DNA from: CAWGUU01 sp963825765
GTDB lineage: Bacteria > Actinomycetota > Acidimicrobiia > Acidimicrobiales > AC-14
Reading direction: 5' to 3'
Assembly (NCBI GenBank): GCA_963825765.1
Contig: CAWGUU010000003.1
Coordinates: forward strand, 806,001-870,000
Length of the DNA: 64,000 nucleotides
Shown: one piece after another, positions 9,347 through 17,244 of the stretch
How positions within the stretch are numbered: position 1 is the first letter of the stretch
Layout: every line of letters starts with the position of its first letter
Notes under the pieces: generated by a model
Databases searched by the model: none
What the model saw: the letters and a program-made list of their open reading frames with translations, nothing else
Told to the model about the DNA's origin: nothing
Translations under genes and position numbers: made by a program

Positions 9347-10381
9347 CTACCGCTCGCCGGAGGAGAGCACCTGCCGAAGGACGTTGAACTCCTCCAGGCA
9401 CTGGCCCGCACCGAGGGCCACCGAGTAGAGGGGGTTCTTGGCGATCACGATGGGCATGCCGGTTTCGGTCTGGAGGCGGACGTCGAGGCCGTGGAGGAGG
9501 GCGCCGCCGCCCGTGAGGACGATCCCCTGCTCCATGATGTCGGCGGCCAACTCCGGCGGCGTCTTGTCGAGGGTGACCTTGACGGAGTCGACGATGGCCT
9601 GCACCGGTTCCTCGATCGCCTTGCGTACCTCCTCGGTGGAGGTGACGATCGTCTTCGGCAGCCCCGTGACCAGGTCCCGTCCCCGGATCTCGGCGTGCAG
9701 CTCTTCCTCGAGCGGATAGGCGGACCCGAGTGCGATCTTGATCTCCTCGGCCGTCCGCTCACCGAGGGCCAGGCTGTACTCCTTCTTGATGAACTGGATG
9801 ATGGCGTCGTCGAGCTCGTCGCCGCCGATGCGGACCGACTGGCTGGTGACGATGCCGCCCAGCGAGATGACCGCCACCTCGGTGGTGCCGCCGCCGATGT
9901 CGACCACCATGTTGCCGGTGGGCTCGTGGACAGGGAGCCCGGCGCCGATGGCGGCGGCCATGGGCTCCTCGATGATGAACGGAGTCTTGCGGGCGCCGGC
10001 GTACTCGGCGGCCTCCTGCACGGCCCGCTTCTCCACCCCGGTGACGCCCGACGGCACGCAGATCACCATGCGGGGCTTGGCCCATCGCCGCTGGTGCACG
10101 CGGTGGATGAAGTATCTCAACATCTTCTCGGTGATCTCGAAGTTGTTGATCACCCCGTCCTTGAGGGGACGGACGGCCTGGATGTGGCCCGGGGTGCGGC
10201 CGATCATCCGCTTGGCTTCTAGGCCGACGGCGAGGGGCCTGCCGTCCTTGACGTTGACCGCCACCACCGACGGCTCGTTCAGCACGATCCCACGCCCGCG
10301 GATGTACACGAGGGTGTTGGCGGTACCCAGGTCGACTGCCATGTCTCGACCCAGAAACGCACTGAAGAAGTTGTCGGACAT
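9347..10381 (-). CDS. mreB: Rod-shape actin homologue MreB
   Basis: 344-aa actin-like ATPase that organises lateral wall synthesis. Contains AVDLGTANTLVYIRGRGI (phosphate 1), MVVDIGGGTTEVAVISLGG (phosphate 2) and IVLTGGGALLHGLD (adenosine motif). A longer reading from a GTG at 10411 adds ten residues; the ATG at 10381 (MSDNFFSAFLGRD) is preferred because GGAG lies 5 nt upstream. First gene of the mreBCD-pbp2-rodA unit and a strong predictor of a rod-shaped cell. Confidence 0.95.
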   Translation of the reverse strand: MSDNFFSAFLGRDMAVDLGTANTLVYIRGRGIVLNEPSVVAVNVKDGRPLAVGLEAKRMIGRTPGHIQAVRPLKDGVINNFEITEKMLRYFIHRVHQRRWAKPRMVICVPSGVTGVEKRAVQEAAEYAGARKTPFIIEEPMAAAIGAGLPVHEPTGNMVVDIGGGTTEVAVISLGGIVTSQSVRIGGDELDDAIIQFIKKEYSLALGERTAEEIKIALGSAYPLEEELHAEIRGRDLVTGLPKTIVTSTEEVRKAIEEPVQAIVDSVKVTLDKTPPELAADIMEQGIVLTGGGALLHGLDVRLQTETGMPIVIAKNPLYSVALGAGQCLEEFNVLRQVLSSGER

Positions 10382-10435
10382 ACGGGCTCCACGCCTCGCC
10401 TGGGTGGCCACGAGGCTAGGCGCCAGGACCAGCGG

Positions 10436-10867
10436 TCACAAGACCGACCCGGAAGCGGGTTCGAGGTCCGGGAAGAAGAGGGCGATCTCGCGAGCCGCCG
10501 ACTCCGGCGAGTCGGACCCGTGGACCAGGTTCTCGGTGGGGCTGGTGGCCAGGTCGCCCCGGATCGAACCGGGAACCGCCTTTCGCGGATCGGTGGCCCC
10601 CATCAGGGTGCGCACCATCGAGTAGGTCTCCGGCGGACCCTCCACGACGAGCAGCAGCGCCGGCCCGCGGGTGATGAACGCGACAAGGTCCTCGTAGAAG
10701 GGCTTGCCCAGGTGCTCGCGGTAGTGCCGACCGGCCGTGTCCTTGTCGATGGTGCGCAGCTCGACGGCGGCCAGACGGAGGCCCTTGAACTCCAGCCGGG
10801 AGACGATTTCCCCCACCAGGCCGCGCTCGAGCGCGTCCGGCTTGCAGATGACCAGAGTCCTTTCCAC
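10436..10867 (-). CDS. ndk: Nucleoside diphosphate kinase
   Basis: 143-aa enzyme that equilibrates NTP and NDP pools through a phosphohistidine. Starts MERTLVICKPDALERGLVGE; contains MRTLMGATDPRKAVPGSIRG and the active-site segment NLVHGSDSPESAAREI with the catalytic His. Ends with a short non-conserved tail. It lies 54 bp upstream of mreB and folC is upstream of it, all on the same strand. Confidence 0.96.
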   Translation of the reverse strand: MERTLVICKPDALERGLVGEIVSRLEFKGLRLAAVELRTIDKDTAGRHYREHLGKPFYEDLVAFITRGPALLLVVEGPPETYSMVRTLMGATDPRKAVPGSIRGDLATSPTENLVHGSDSPESAAREIALFFPDLEPASGSVL

Positions 10868-11051
10868 AAGGGGGACGCTACTGGCTGTGGCCGACCGCTC
10901 CTGTCGCGCCCGAAGTCCCGGCGGCTGCGGTCACCGCCGAAGGCGGTCTCCTCGGCTGCCGGGCAGAACAACAGGGCGGAGGGCGATCCGGCTTCGCCGG
11001 TCGTCCCGGAGCGCCTTGCAACTCGCCGAGGAAGCTCCGCTTCCGAGGCGA

Positions 11052-12350
11052 CTACCCCAACGCCGCACGCACGGCGCCGACCACGTAGAGCGAGCCCGTG
11101 ACGACCACCATGTCGTCGGGATCGGCGAGGGCGAGGGCGGTGGCGATCGCCTCCGGGGCCGACGCGGCCTCCTCGGCGACGGCGCCCAGCGCCCGGGCGG
11201 CGTCGGCCACCTGGCCCGCCGGCAGGGCCCGCGGCGACGGCGGCGGGCAGGCGACGACCAGCCGGGCCTTGCCTGCAGCGAAGGCCGTCAGCATCTCGAC
11301 GGGGTCACGTCCGGCCAGGAGGCCGACAACCAGCACCTTGCCCGAGCGGACGGCGAACGCCTCGTCGATGGCGGCGGTGGAGGCCGCCGCCCCAGCCGGG
11401 TTGTGGGCACCGTCGAGGATGCACAGCGGATCCCGGGCGACGACCTCGAGTCGTCCCGGCAGCCGCAGCGACCCCAACCCGGCCTGCACCACGTCCTCGT
11501 GCAGCGGGGCCCCGAAGAAGGCTTCGGCACCGGCCACCGCCACCGCCGCGTTGTCGCCCTGGTGGGCGCCGTGGACAGGGAGGTAGACGCCCGGGTACCG
11601 GGCACCGGGCGTGACCAGGTCGATCCTGCGCCCGCCGTGGGCCAGGTCGTTGGCGAGGCAGCCGAAGTCGGGGCCCCGCCGCCAGACCTCCGCAGCGCCG
11701 ACGTCGACGCCGGCCCGGGCGAAGATCCCGGCCAGGTCGGGGTCGGTCTCGCCGAGCACGAGCCGGCTCCCCGGCTTGACGATGCCGGCCTTCTCCTCGG
11801 CGATCTGGGTCAGCGTCGGACCGATCACCTCGGCGTGGTCGAGGCTCACGTTGGTGACGATGGCGACCTCGCCCTCGGCGACGTTGGTGGCGTCCCACCG
11901 CCCGCCCAGCCCGACCTCGACCACGGCCACGTCGACGGCGACGTCGGCGAACCACCGGTAGGCGGCGGCGGTGAGGATCTCGAAGTGGGTGGGCGGCGAC
12001 CCGAGGAGCGGCTCGAGGTCGGCGACACACCGCACCGTCTCGGCGAAGTCCTCGTCGGAGATGGGCTCGTCGTTCCAGGCCATCCGCTCGTTGATGCGCT
12101 CCAGGTGGGGGCTGGTGTAGGTGCCGACCGAGAGCCCCCGCTCCACCAGCAGGGCGGTGATCATCCGGGCGGTGGAGCCCTTGCCGTTGGTGCCGGTGAT
12201 GTGGATCACCGGGTAGGCGCTCTGGGGGTCGCCCATGAGCCCGACCAACCGGCGCATACGGTCGAGGCGCATGGCCGCCGCGGAGCGGGCGACCGACGAC
12301 TCCAGGTTGACGTGGGACTCGAGATAGTCGAGGGCGCCGCGGAGATCCAT
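11052..12350 (-). CDS. folC: Folylpolyglutamate / dihydrofolate synthase
   Basis: 432-aa Mur-ligase-family enzyme adding glutamate to folates, and possibly to dihydropteroate. P-loop VIHITGTNGKGSTARMI, then VGTYTSPHLERINERMAWN, VEVGLGGRWDATNV, TNVSLDHAEVIG and the C-terminal CILDGAHNPAGAAA. Start at ATG 12350 (MDLRGALDYLESH) matches family N-termini; a longer upstream reading is spurious. The 180 bp downstream, before ndk, contain several short G+C-rich palindromes and no gene. Confidence 0.94.
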   Translation of the reverse strand: MDLRGALDYLESHVNLESSVARSAAAMRLDRMRRLVGLMGDPQSAYPVIHITGTNGKGSTARMITALLVERGLSVGTYTSPHLERINERMAWNDEPISDEDFAETVRCVADLEPLLGSPPTHFEILTAAAYRWFADVAVDVAVVEVGLGGRWDATNVAEGEVAIVTNVSLDHAEVIGPTLTQIAEEKAGIVKPGSRLVLGETDPDLAGIFARAGVDVGAAEVWRRGPDFGCLANDLAHGGRRIDLVTPGARYPGVYLPVHGAHQGDNAAVAVAGAEAFFGAPLHEDVVQAGLGSLRLPGRLEVVARDPLCILDGAHNPAGAAASTAAIDEAFAVRSGKVLVVGLLAGRDPVEMLTAFAAGKARLVVACPPPSPRALPAGQVADAARALGAVAEEAASAPEAIATALALADPDDMVVVTGSLYVVGAVRAALG

Positions 12351-12406
12351 CCGCGGCGCCCTCGTCTCTTCCGGTTCTCGGGAATCCCCGGCGTCGCCGG
12401 GTGTGC

Positions 12407-12808
12407 TCAGCTGGCGATCTTCTCGCGGCCGGCGTCGGCCGCGTCCGACGCCCGCCTGGTGGCCTTCCGGGCTGCCTTCGCCGCCGACTTCCTGGCCTTC
12501 TTGGTGGCCTTGCGGATGTCGGAGACGTTCGGCAGGTCTGGCAGGTCGATGTGGGGCAGGTCGATCCTCGGCAGGTCGGGCAGCCTCGACATGGCGGCTG
12601 CGAACCGTGCCTTCTTGCTCCGACGCCGCTTCGAACGGCGGTCGAGGACGAGGCCGATGACGCCGCCGGCCAGGGCGCACGCCCCCGCCGTCTTGGCTGC
12701 CTTCACCGGCATGTCGTCGACGGTCTCCTCGGACCGGAGCGACTTGACGGCCACCACGGCACCGCCCACCACCCCGCCCAGGATCAACAGTTTGACGGCC
12801 TTGCGCAT
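12407..12808 (-). CDS. Small hydrophobic-head, Lys/Ala-rich-tail protein, unknown function
   Basis: 133 aa from the ATG at 12808, preceded by GAGGAGG 6 nt upstream. The first 20 residues (KAVKLLILGGVVGGAVVAVK) form a membrane segment. A second hydrophobic stretch, AGACALAGGVIGLVL, follows, then a strongly basic tail (RRSKRRRSKKARF and ATKKARKSAAKAARKATRRA). The middle has the repeat-like DLPRIDLPHIDLPDLP. I do not recognise a family. It may be a membrane-anchored nucleic-acid-binding or envelope-linked protein; this is a guess from charge only. Confidence 0.6.
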   Translation of the reverse strand: MRKAVKLLILGGVVGGAVVAVKSLRSEETVDDMPVKAAKTAGACALAGGVIGLVLDRRSKRRRSKKARFAAAMSRLPDLPRIDLPHIDLPDLPNVSDIRKATKKARKSAAKAARKATRRASDAADAGREKIAS

Positions 12809-12887
12809 CCTTACCTCCTCGCGCTGACTGGCATTCAGCCTACCCCCGGCCCCGATTCGTACTCGACCGGGCATAACCTCGGCCGCG

Positions 12888-14249
12888 ATGGCACCGAGCG
12901 ATCCGCCGATGGTGCCTGGGGCGTTCCTGTCGGGGTCGGGACGCGAGCTCAAGGGCGACCAGCTGGCCACCTACGCCCGGGTCCTGCGCCAGCACGGCGG
13001 CCGGCGGGTGCGGTTCCGGGTCGGTCCCCCGAAGGTCGGCTTCGTGTTCGACGCCGTGTTCCGTCCCGACGACGCCCGCCAGGTCCTGGCCACCGAGGCC
13101 GCCCACTACGACAAGGAGGTCCCCGGGATCGGGGAGGCCCGCCGCCTGTTCGGGGAGGGCATCCTCCTGAGCAACGGCGACCGGTGGCGCCGGGACCGGC
13201 GCATCGTGGCCCCGCTGTTCACCAAGAAGCGGATCTCCTCGTATGTGGGCGGGATGGCGGCGGCGGCCGAGCGCCTGGCGGCCGACTGGTCCGAGGCCGA
13301 CGGCGGACGGGTCGACCTCACCGAGGCCGGCACGTACTACGCCCTCGACGTCCTGGGCCGCAGCGTGTTCGGCGGCGACGTCGAGTCGACGGCCCCGGTC
13401 CTCAGGGCGACGGTTCCCGTGCTCAACGAGTACGCCGCCCGCCGGATACTTTCGCCGGTGCGGCTGCCGGCGTGGGTGCCGACGCCCGCCAACCGGCGGG
13501 CGGAGCGCGCCCGACGGGCGCTGTGGGGACAGGTCGACGGCCTCATCGCCCAGCGCCGGGCTGCCTCGCCGAATGGCGAAGGGGCTGTCGGGGACGACCT
13601 GCTGACCCTGTTGCTCACGGCCCGCGACCCCGAGGACGGCTCGGCCCTCGACGACGACGCCGTCCGGGACCAGGCCCTCATCCTTCTGCTCGGCGGCCAC
13701 GAGACCACCGGCACCACCATGGCCCTCGCGTTGCACCTGCTCGGCCGCCACGCCGACGTCCAGCAGCGGGTCCGGGACGAGGTGGCGGCCGTCGTCGGCA
13801 AGCGGCCCGTCGGCGTGGACGATCTGGCCCGCCTCACGTTCACCGCCCAGGTCTTGGACGAGACCATGCGGCTGTACCCGCCGGGCCACACCCTCGTGCG
13901 CCATGCCCACGAGGCCACGACCCTCGACGGCCAGGACGTGCCCCCGGGGCACCTGGTGGCGGTGAGCGTCTGGGGCGTCCACCACAACCCCGACGTCTGG
14001 CCGGATCCCGACCGCTTCGACCCCGACCGGTTCGCCACCGAGGCCCGCCGCTACGACCACCTGCCCTTCGGCGGCGGCCCGAGAGGCTGCATCGGTCAGC
14101 ACATGGCCACCGCCGAGCTGCTCGTGGCGGTGGCGACGCTCGTGCGGTCCTTCCGCCTGAAGACGGAGATCGATCACGTGCCCCTGGACGTGGGCCTGGC
14201 GCTGCGACCCAGCGGCACCCTGCCGTGCCAGGTGACCCCCGTCGGGTGA
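12888..14249 (+). CDS. Cytochrome P450
   Basis: 453-aa soluble monooxygenase. I-helix LLLGGHETTGTT, K-helix ExxR in LDETMRLYPPG, PxRF-region DPDRFDPDRF, and haem loop FGGGPRGCIGQHMA with the proximal Cys. No membrane anchor, so it is a bacterial class I type needing separate ferredoxin and reductase; none is encoded nearby. Divergent from the small protein upstream with 79 bp between starts. The PPGHTLVRHA and VWGVHHNPDVW segments resemble actinobacterial P450s acting on hydrophobic substrates. Substrate is unknown and physical linkage to the terpenoid locus 33 kb away is weak. Confidence 0.92.
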   Translation: MAPSDPPMVPGAFLSGSGRELKGDQLATYARVLRQHGGRRVRFRVGPPKVGFVFDAVFRPDDARQVLATEAAHYDKEVPGIGEARRLFGEGILLSNGDRWRRDRRIVAPLFTKKRISSYVGGMAAAAERLAADWSEADGGRVDLTEAGTYYALDVLGRSVFGGDVESTAPVLRATVPVLNEYAARRILSPVRLPAWVPTPANRRAERARRALWGQVDGLIAQRRAASPNGEGAVGDDLLTLLLTARDPEDGSALDDDAVRDQALILLLGGHETTGTTMALALHLLGRHADVQQRVRDEVAAVVGKRPVGVDDLARLTFTAQVLDETMRLYPPGHTLVRHAHEATTLDGQDVPPGHLVAVSVWGVHHNPDVWPDPDRFDPDRFATEARRYDHLPFGGGPRGCIGQHMATAELLVAVATLVRSFRLKTEIDHVPLDVGLALRPSGTLPCQVTPVG

Positions 14250-14261
14250 CCTACCACTACG

Positions 14262-14331
14262 GTTTGGATCGCCCGTAGCGCCCCTATTTGCCGATTTCCG
14301 GCCCGATTTGGGGCGCTATCGACGCAGCAAA
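14262..14331 (+). repeat. Dispersed palindromic repeat, copy A
   Basis: About 70 bp starting GTTTGGATCGCCC and ending CGACGCAGCAAA. It contains the exact inverted repeat TAGCGCCCC (14276-14284) / GGGGCGCTA (14310-14318). Closely related copies lie at 15200-15270 and 31542-31611, all in the same orientation. This copy sits between the convergent P450 and DUF559 genes and includes the stop codon of the latter. It could act as a bidirectional terminator. Confidence 0.85.
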
Positions 14332-15162
14332 TCGGGCTGAGTACCGATCGGCCGTCGCCGCGCCTGGTCGGCGAGCGCGGCCAAGCGCCGTGCTGTCGAC
14401 ATCGGCACGCGAACCACCTCCGTCCAGGTGAACCGGCCGCAGAGCCAGCCCGTCGCGGCGACGACCGCTGTCTCCCGGCGGGCGTCGTAGAGGGGCTGGT
14501 CGTTGTGCTGCTGGCCGTCGAGCTCGACGAACAGGCCCAGGTCGGGCCAGGCCAGGTCGACCCTGGCCGACCCCACCTCCAGCTGCCGCACCGGATCAGG
14601 CAGACCCGGGACCGTGCGGGCCAGCTGCACCATGAGCGTCTCCAGCAGACTCTCGGTCGGAGGAGCGCCCCGGGGGTCGCAGGGCGAGCACTCGCCGGAT
14701 GCGGGCCGTGCCTGGCACCCGTGCCTTCCCCAGCTTGGGCAGCGACAACTCGACAGCGGCGACCGATACCAGCCGCTTCCTCAGCGCCGACTCGAGCGCC
14801 TGTTCCCACACGAGGTCGTCGAGGTCGGCGGCCAGGTCGATCACCGTCTGCAGGCCGTCCGTGCAGCGCAGCGCGCCGACCCTGACCACCCGGTCGGCCC
14901 CTAAGGATCGCCGGCGCGGCGGCCGGTCATCGACCTTGACGCCGTCCAGCCCGTACAACACGCCTGCCAGACGACCGTCCGCAACTCCGCCGCACGCCAG
15001 CACGTCCGCCACCCGCCGGTCGAAGGCGCTCGGCGCCTCCGGCCCCTCCGCATAGACCCCCTTGCGCACCCGTGTCCAGCGTCCGGCTGCCTCGCCGCAC
15101 CGCAGTGCCTTCGGTGACAGCCCGGCGGCCGTCGCCTCCCTGGTAGTGAACAACGTTCGCAT
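14316..15162 (-). pseudogene. AbiEi-like / DUF559 protein, frameshifted
   Basis: Two frames together give one recognisable protein. Residues from 15162 (MRTLFTTREATAAGLSPKAL) form the winged-helix/AbiEi-like head with RKGVYAEGPE. The other frame, ending at 14316, carries VDLAWPDLGLFVELDGQQH and AVVAATGWLCGRFTWTEVV, the DUF559 (Vsr/PD-(D/E)XK-like) nuclease core with Asp and Glu in VELDG. The frames join if one base is removed from the G5 run at 14672-14676. Such orphan genes are common in actinobacteria; role in defence or antitoxin activity is inferred from the family. Repeat copies A and B flank it directly. Confidence 0.8.
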
Positions 15163-15199
15163 CCGCGCCCCTCACCATTGACGGCCGTGAGGGGGAAGC

Positions 15200-15270
15200 G
15201 TTTGGATCGCCCAAAGCGCCCCTATCTGGGCGATTCCGGGCGGATTTTGGGGCGCTATCGGCGCAGCAAA
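15200..15270 (+). repeat. Dispersed palindromic repeat, copy B
   Basis: Second copy of the 70-bp element, same orientation as copy A: GTTTGGATCGCCC at the left, AGCGCCCC and GGGGCGCT as internal arms, CGGCGCAGCAAA at the right. It ends immediately before the clpX stop codon and lies upstream of the DUF559 gene. Copies A and B are therefore direct repeats bracketing that single gene. Confidence 0.85.
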
Positions 15271-15271
15271 G

Positions 15272-16558
15272 TTACGAAGCGGCGCGACGGGGGCGGGCCG
15301 GCGGGCGGGCCGGCTCGGTGCGGGGGACCAGCGTGGGGTTGACCTTCTGCAGCACGACCGACCGGTCGATGACGCACCGGCCGATGTCGGTGCGGCTGGG
15401 AAGGTCGAACATCACGTTGAGGAGGACCTCCTCGAGGATGGCCCGCAGGCCACGGGCGCCCGTGCCCCGCAGCAACGCCTGCTCCGAGACGGCTTCGAGC
15501 GCGTCGTCGGTGAACTCGAGGTCGACGGCGTCGAGCTCGAAGGACCGGCGGAACTGCTTGACCAGGGCGTTCTTGGGCTCGACGAGGATCCGCACCAGGG
15601 CCTCCAGGTCGAGGCTGGAGACCGCCCCGATGACAGGCAGCCGGCCCACGAACTCGGGGATCAGCCCGAACTTGAGCAGGTCCTCGGGCAGGACCTTGCT
15701 GAGGATGACCCCGATGTCCTTGTCGCCGGAGCGACGCAGCTCGGCGCCGAAGCCGACACCCTTGTGCCCGATGCGGCTCTCGATGATCTTCTCGATGCCG
15801 GCGAAGGCACCGCCGCACACGAACAGGATGTTCGTGGTGTCGATCTGGATGAACTCCTGATGGGGGTGCTTGCGGCCCCCCTGGGGCGGCACCGAGGCGG
15901 TCGTGCCCTCGAGGATCTTCAAGAGCGCCTGCTGCACGCCCTCGCCCGACACGTCGCGGGTGATCGACGGGTTCTCGCTCTTGCGGGCGATCTTGTCGAT
16001 CTCGTCGATGTAGATGATGCCGGTCTCGGCCTTCTTGACGTCGTAGTCGGCGGCCTGGATCAGCTTGAGCAGGATGTTCTCGACGTCCTCGCCCACGTAC
16101 CCCGCCTCGGTCAGCGCGGTGGCGTCGGCGATGGCGAACGGGACGTTGAGCATGCGGGCCAGGGTCTGGGCCAGCAGCGTCTTGCCGCAGCCGGTGGGGC
16201 CGAGCAACAGGATGTTGGACTTGGCCAGCTCGACGTCGCCGTCGGCGCCGCCCGTGCCCGCGCCCACCTGGACCCGCTTGTAGTGGTTGTAGACCGCCAC
16301 AGCCAGGATCTTCTTGGCGTAGTCCTGCCCGATGACGTAGTCGTTCAGGAACTCGTAGATCTCACGTGGTTTGGGGAGCTCGTCGAAGCGGACCTCGGAG
16401 GTCTCGGAGAGCTCCTCCTCGATGATCTCGTTGCAGAGGTCGATGCACTCGTCGCAGATGTAGACCCCAGGGCCGGCGATGAGCTTCTTGACCTGCTTCT
16501 GGGACTTGCCGCAGAACGAGCACTTCAGCAGTTCCCCGCCATCGCCGAACTTGGCCAC
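15272..16558 (-). CDS. clpX: ATP-dependent Clp protease unfoldase ClpX
   Basis: 428-aa AAA+ unfoldase delivering substrates to ClpP. N-terminal zinc-binding domain with C13, C16, C35 and C38 (CSFCGKSQ and CDECIDLC). Walker A LLGPTGCGKTLLA, Walker B IIYIDEIDKIARK, the IGF-type ClpP-docking loop region near GAFAGIEKIIESRIGHKG, and sensor motifs RGTGARGLRAILEE. Full length. clpP lies 50 bp upstream on the same strand. Confidence 0.97.
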   Translation of the reverse strand: MAKFGDGGELLKCSFCGKSQKQVKKLIAGPGVYICDECIDLCNEIIEEELSETSEVRFDELPKPREIYEFLNDYVIGQDYAKKILAVAVYNHYKRVQVGAGTGGADGDVELAKSNILLLGPTGCGKTLLAQTLARMLNVPFAIADATALTEAGYVGEDVENILLKLIQAADYDVKKAETGIIYIDEIDKIARKSENPSITRDVSGEGVQQALLKILEGTTASVPPQGGRKHPHQEFIQIDTTNILFVCGGAFAGIEKIIESRIGHKGVGFGAELRRSGDKDIGVILSKVLPEDLLKFGLIPEFVGRLPVIGAVSSLDLEALVRILVEPKNALVKQFRRSFELDAVDLEFTDDALEAVSEQALLRGTGARGLRAILEEVLLNVMFDLPSRTDIGRCVIDRSVVLQKVNPTLVPRTEPARPPARPRRAAS

Positions 16559-16608
16559 TCGGAATTCCCCCTGTGCCTATTCTCTCTGGGCCTGTCTGTT
16601 CCGGCCTG

Positions 16609-17244
16609 CTAGCTGACGCCCGCGACCTGTGGCACCTGGGCCAGCTCGCGAGTCGCAATCACCTCGTCGATAATGCCGTATGCCTTCGCTTCGTCCGCGT
16701 TCATGATGAAGTCGCGGTCGGTGTCCTTGTTGACCCGTTCGGGCGACTGGCCCGTGTGGAACGAGAGCACGTTCTCCAGGAGCTCCCGCATGCGGGTGAT
16801 CTCCTTGGCCTGGATCTCGATGTCGGAAGCCTGCCCGCCGGCGCCGCTGTAGGGCTGGTGGAGGAGGATTCGGGAGTGCGGCAGCGCGTGCCGCTTCCCC
16901 TTGGTGCCGGCGGCGAGGAGCACTGCTGCCGCCGACGCCGCCTGACCCATGCAGTAGGTGGCGATGTCTGGCTTGATGAACTGCATCGTGTCATAGATCG
17001 CGAACAGCCCGGTGATCTCGCCGCCCGGCGAGTTGATGTAGAGGTTGATGTCCTTGTCGGCGTCCTCCGACTCGAGGTGGAGGAGCTGCGCCATGATCAG
17101 GTTGGCCACCGTGTCGTCGATCGGGGTGCCGAGGAAGACGATCCGCTCCTTGAGGAGCCGGGAGTAGATGTCGAAGGCCCGCTCGCCCCGGTTGGTCTGC
17201 TCGACGACCGTCGGGACCAGGTAGTTGTAGATCGGTTGGGTCAC
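16609..17244 (-). CDS. clpP: ATP-dependent Clp protease proteolytic subunit ClpP
   Basis: 211-aa serine peptidase forming the tetradecameric chamber. Catalytic Ser104 in MGQAASAAAVLL, His129 in RILLHQPYSG, and a C-terminal Asp in NKDTDRDFIMNADEA. NSPGGEITGLFAIYDTM lines the substrate groove. GTG start at 17244 overlaps the tig stop by 4 nt (GTGA), so translation is coupled to trigger factor. Only one clpP is present in this window, although actinobacteria usually have two. Confidence 0.96.
   Translation of the reverse strand: MTQPIYNYLVPTVVEQTNRGERAFDIYSRLLKERIVFLGTPIDDTVANLIMAQLLHLESEDADKDINLYINSPGGEITGLFAIYDTMQFIKPDIATYCMGQAASAAAVLLAAGTKGKRHALPHSRILLHQPYSGAGGQASDIEIQAKEITRMRELLENVLSFHTGQSPERVNKDTDRDFIMNADEAKAYGIIDEVIATRELAQVPQVAGVS

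Noticed and set aside
12888..14249. P450 as a member of the terpenoid locus
   Set aside because: 33 kb of housekeeping and unrelated genes lie between; no redox partner or terpene gene adjoins it.
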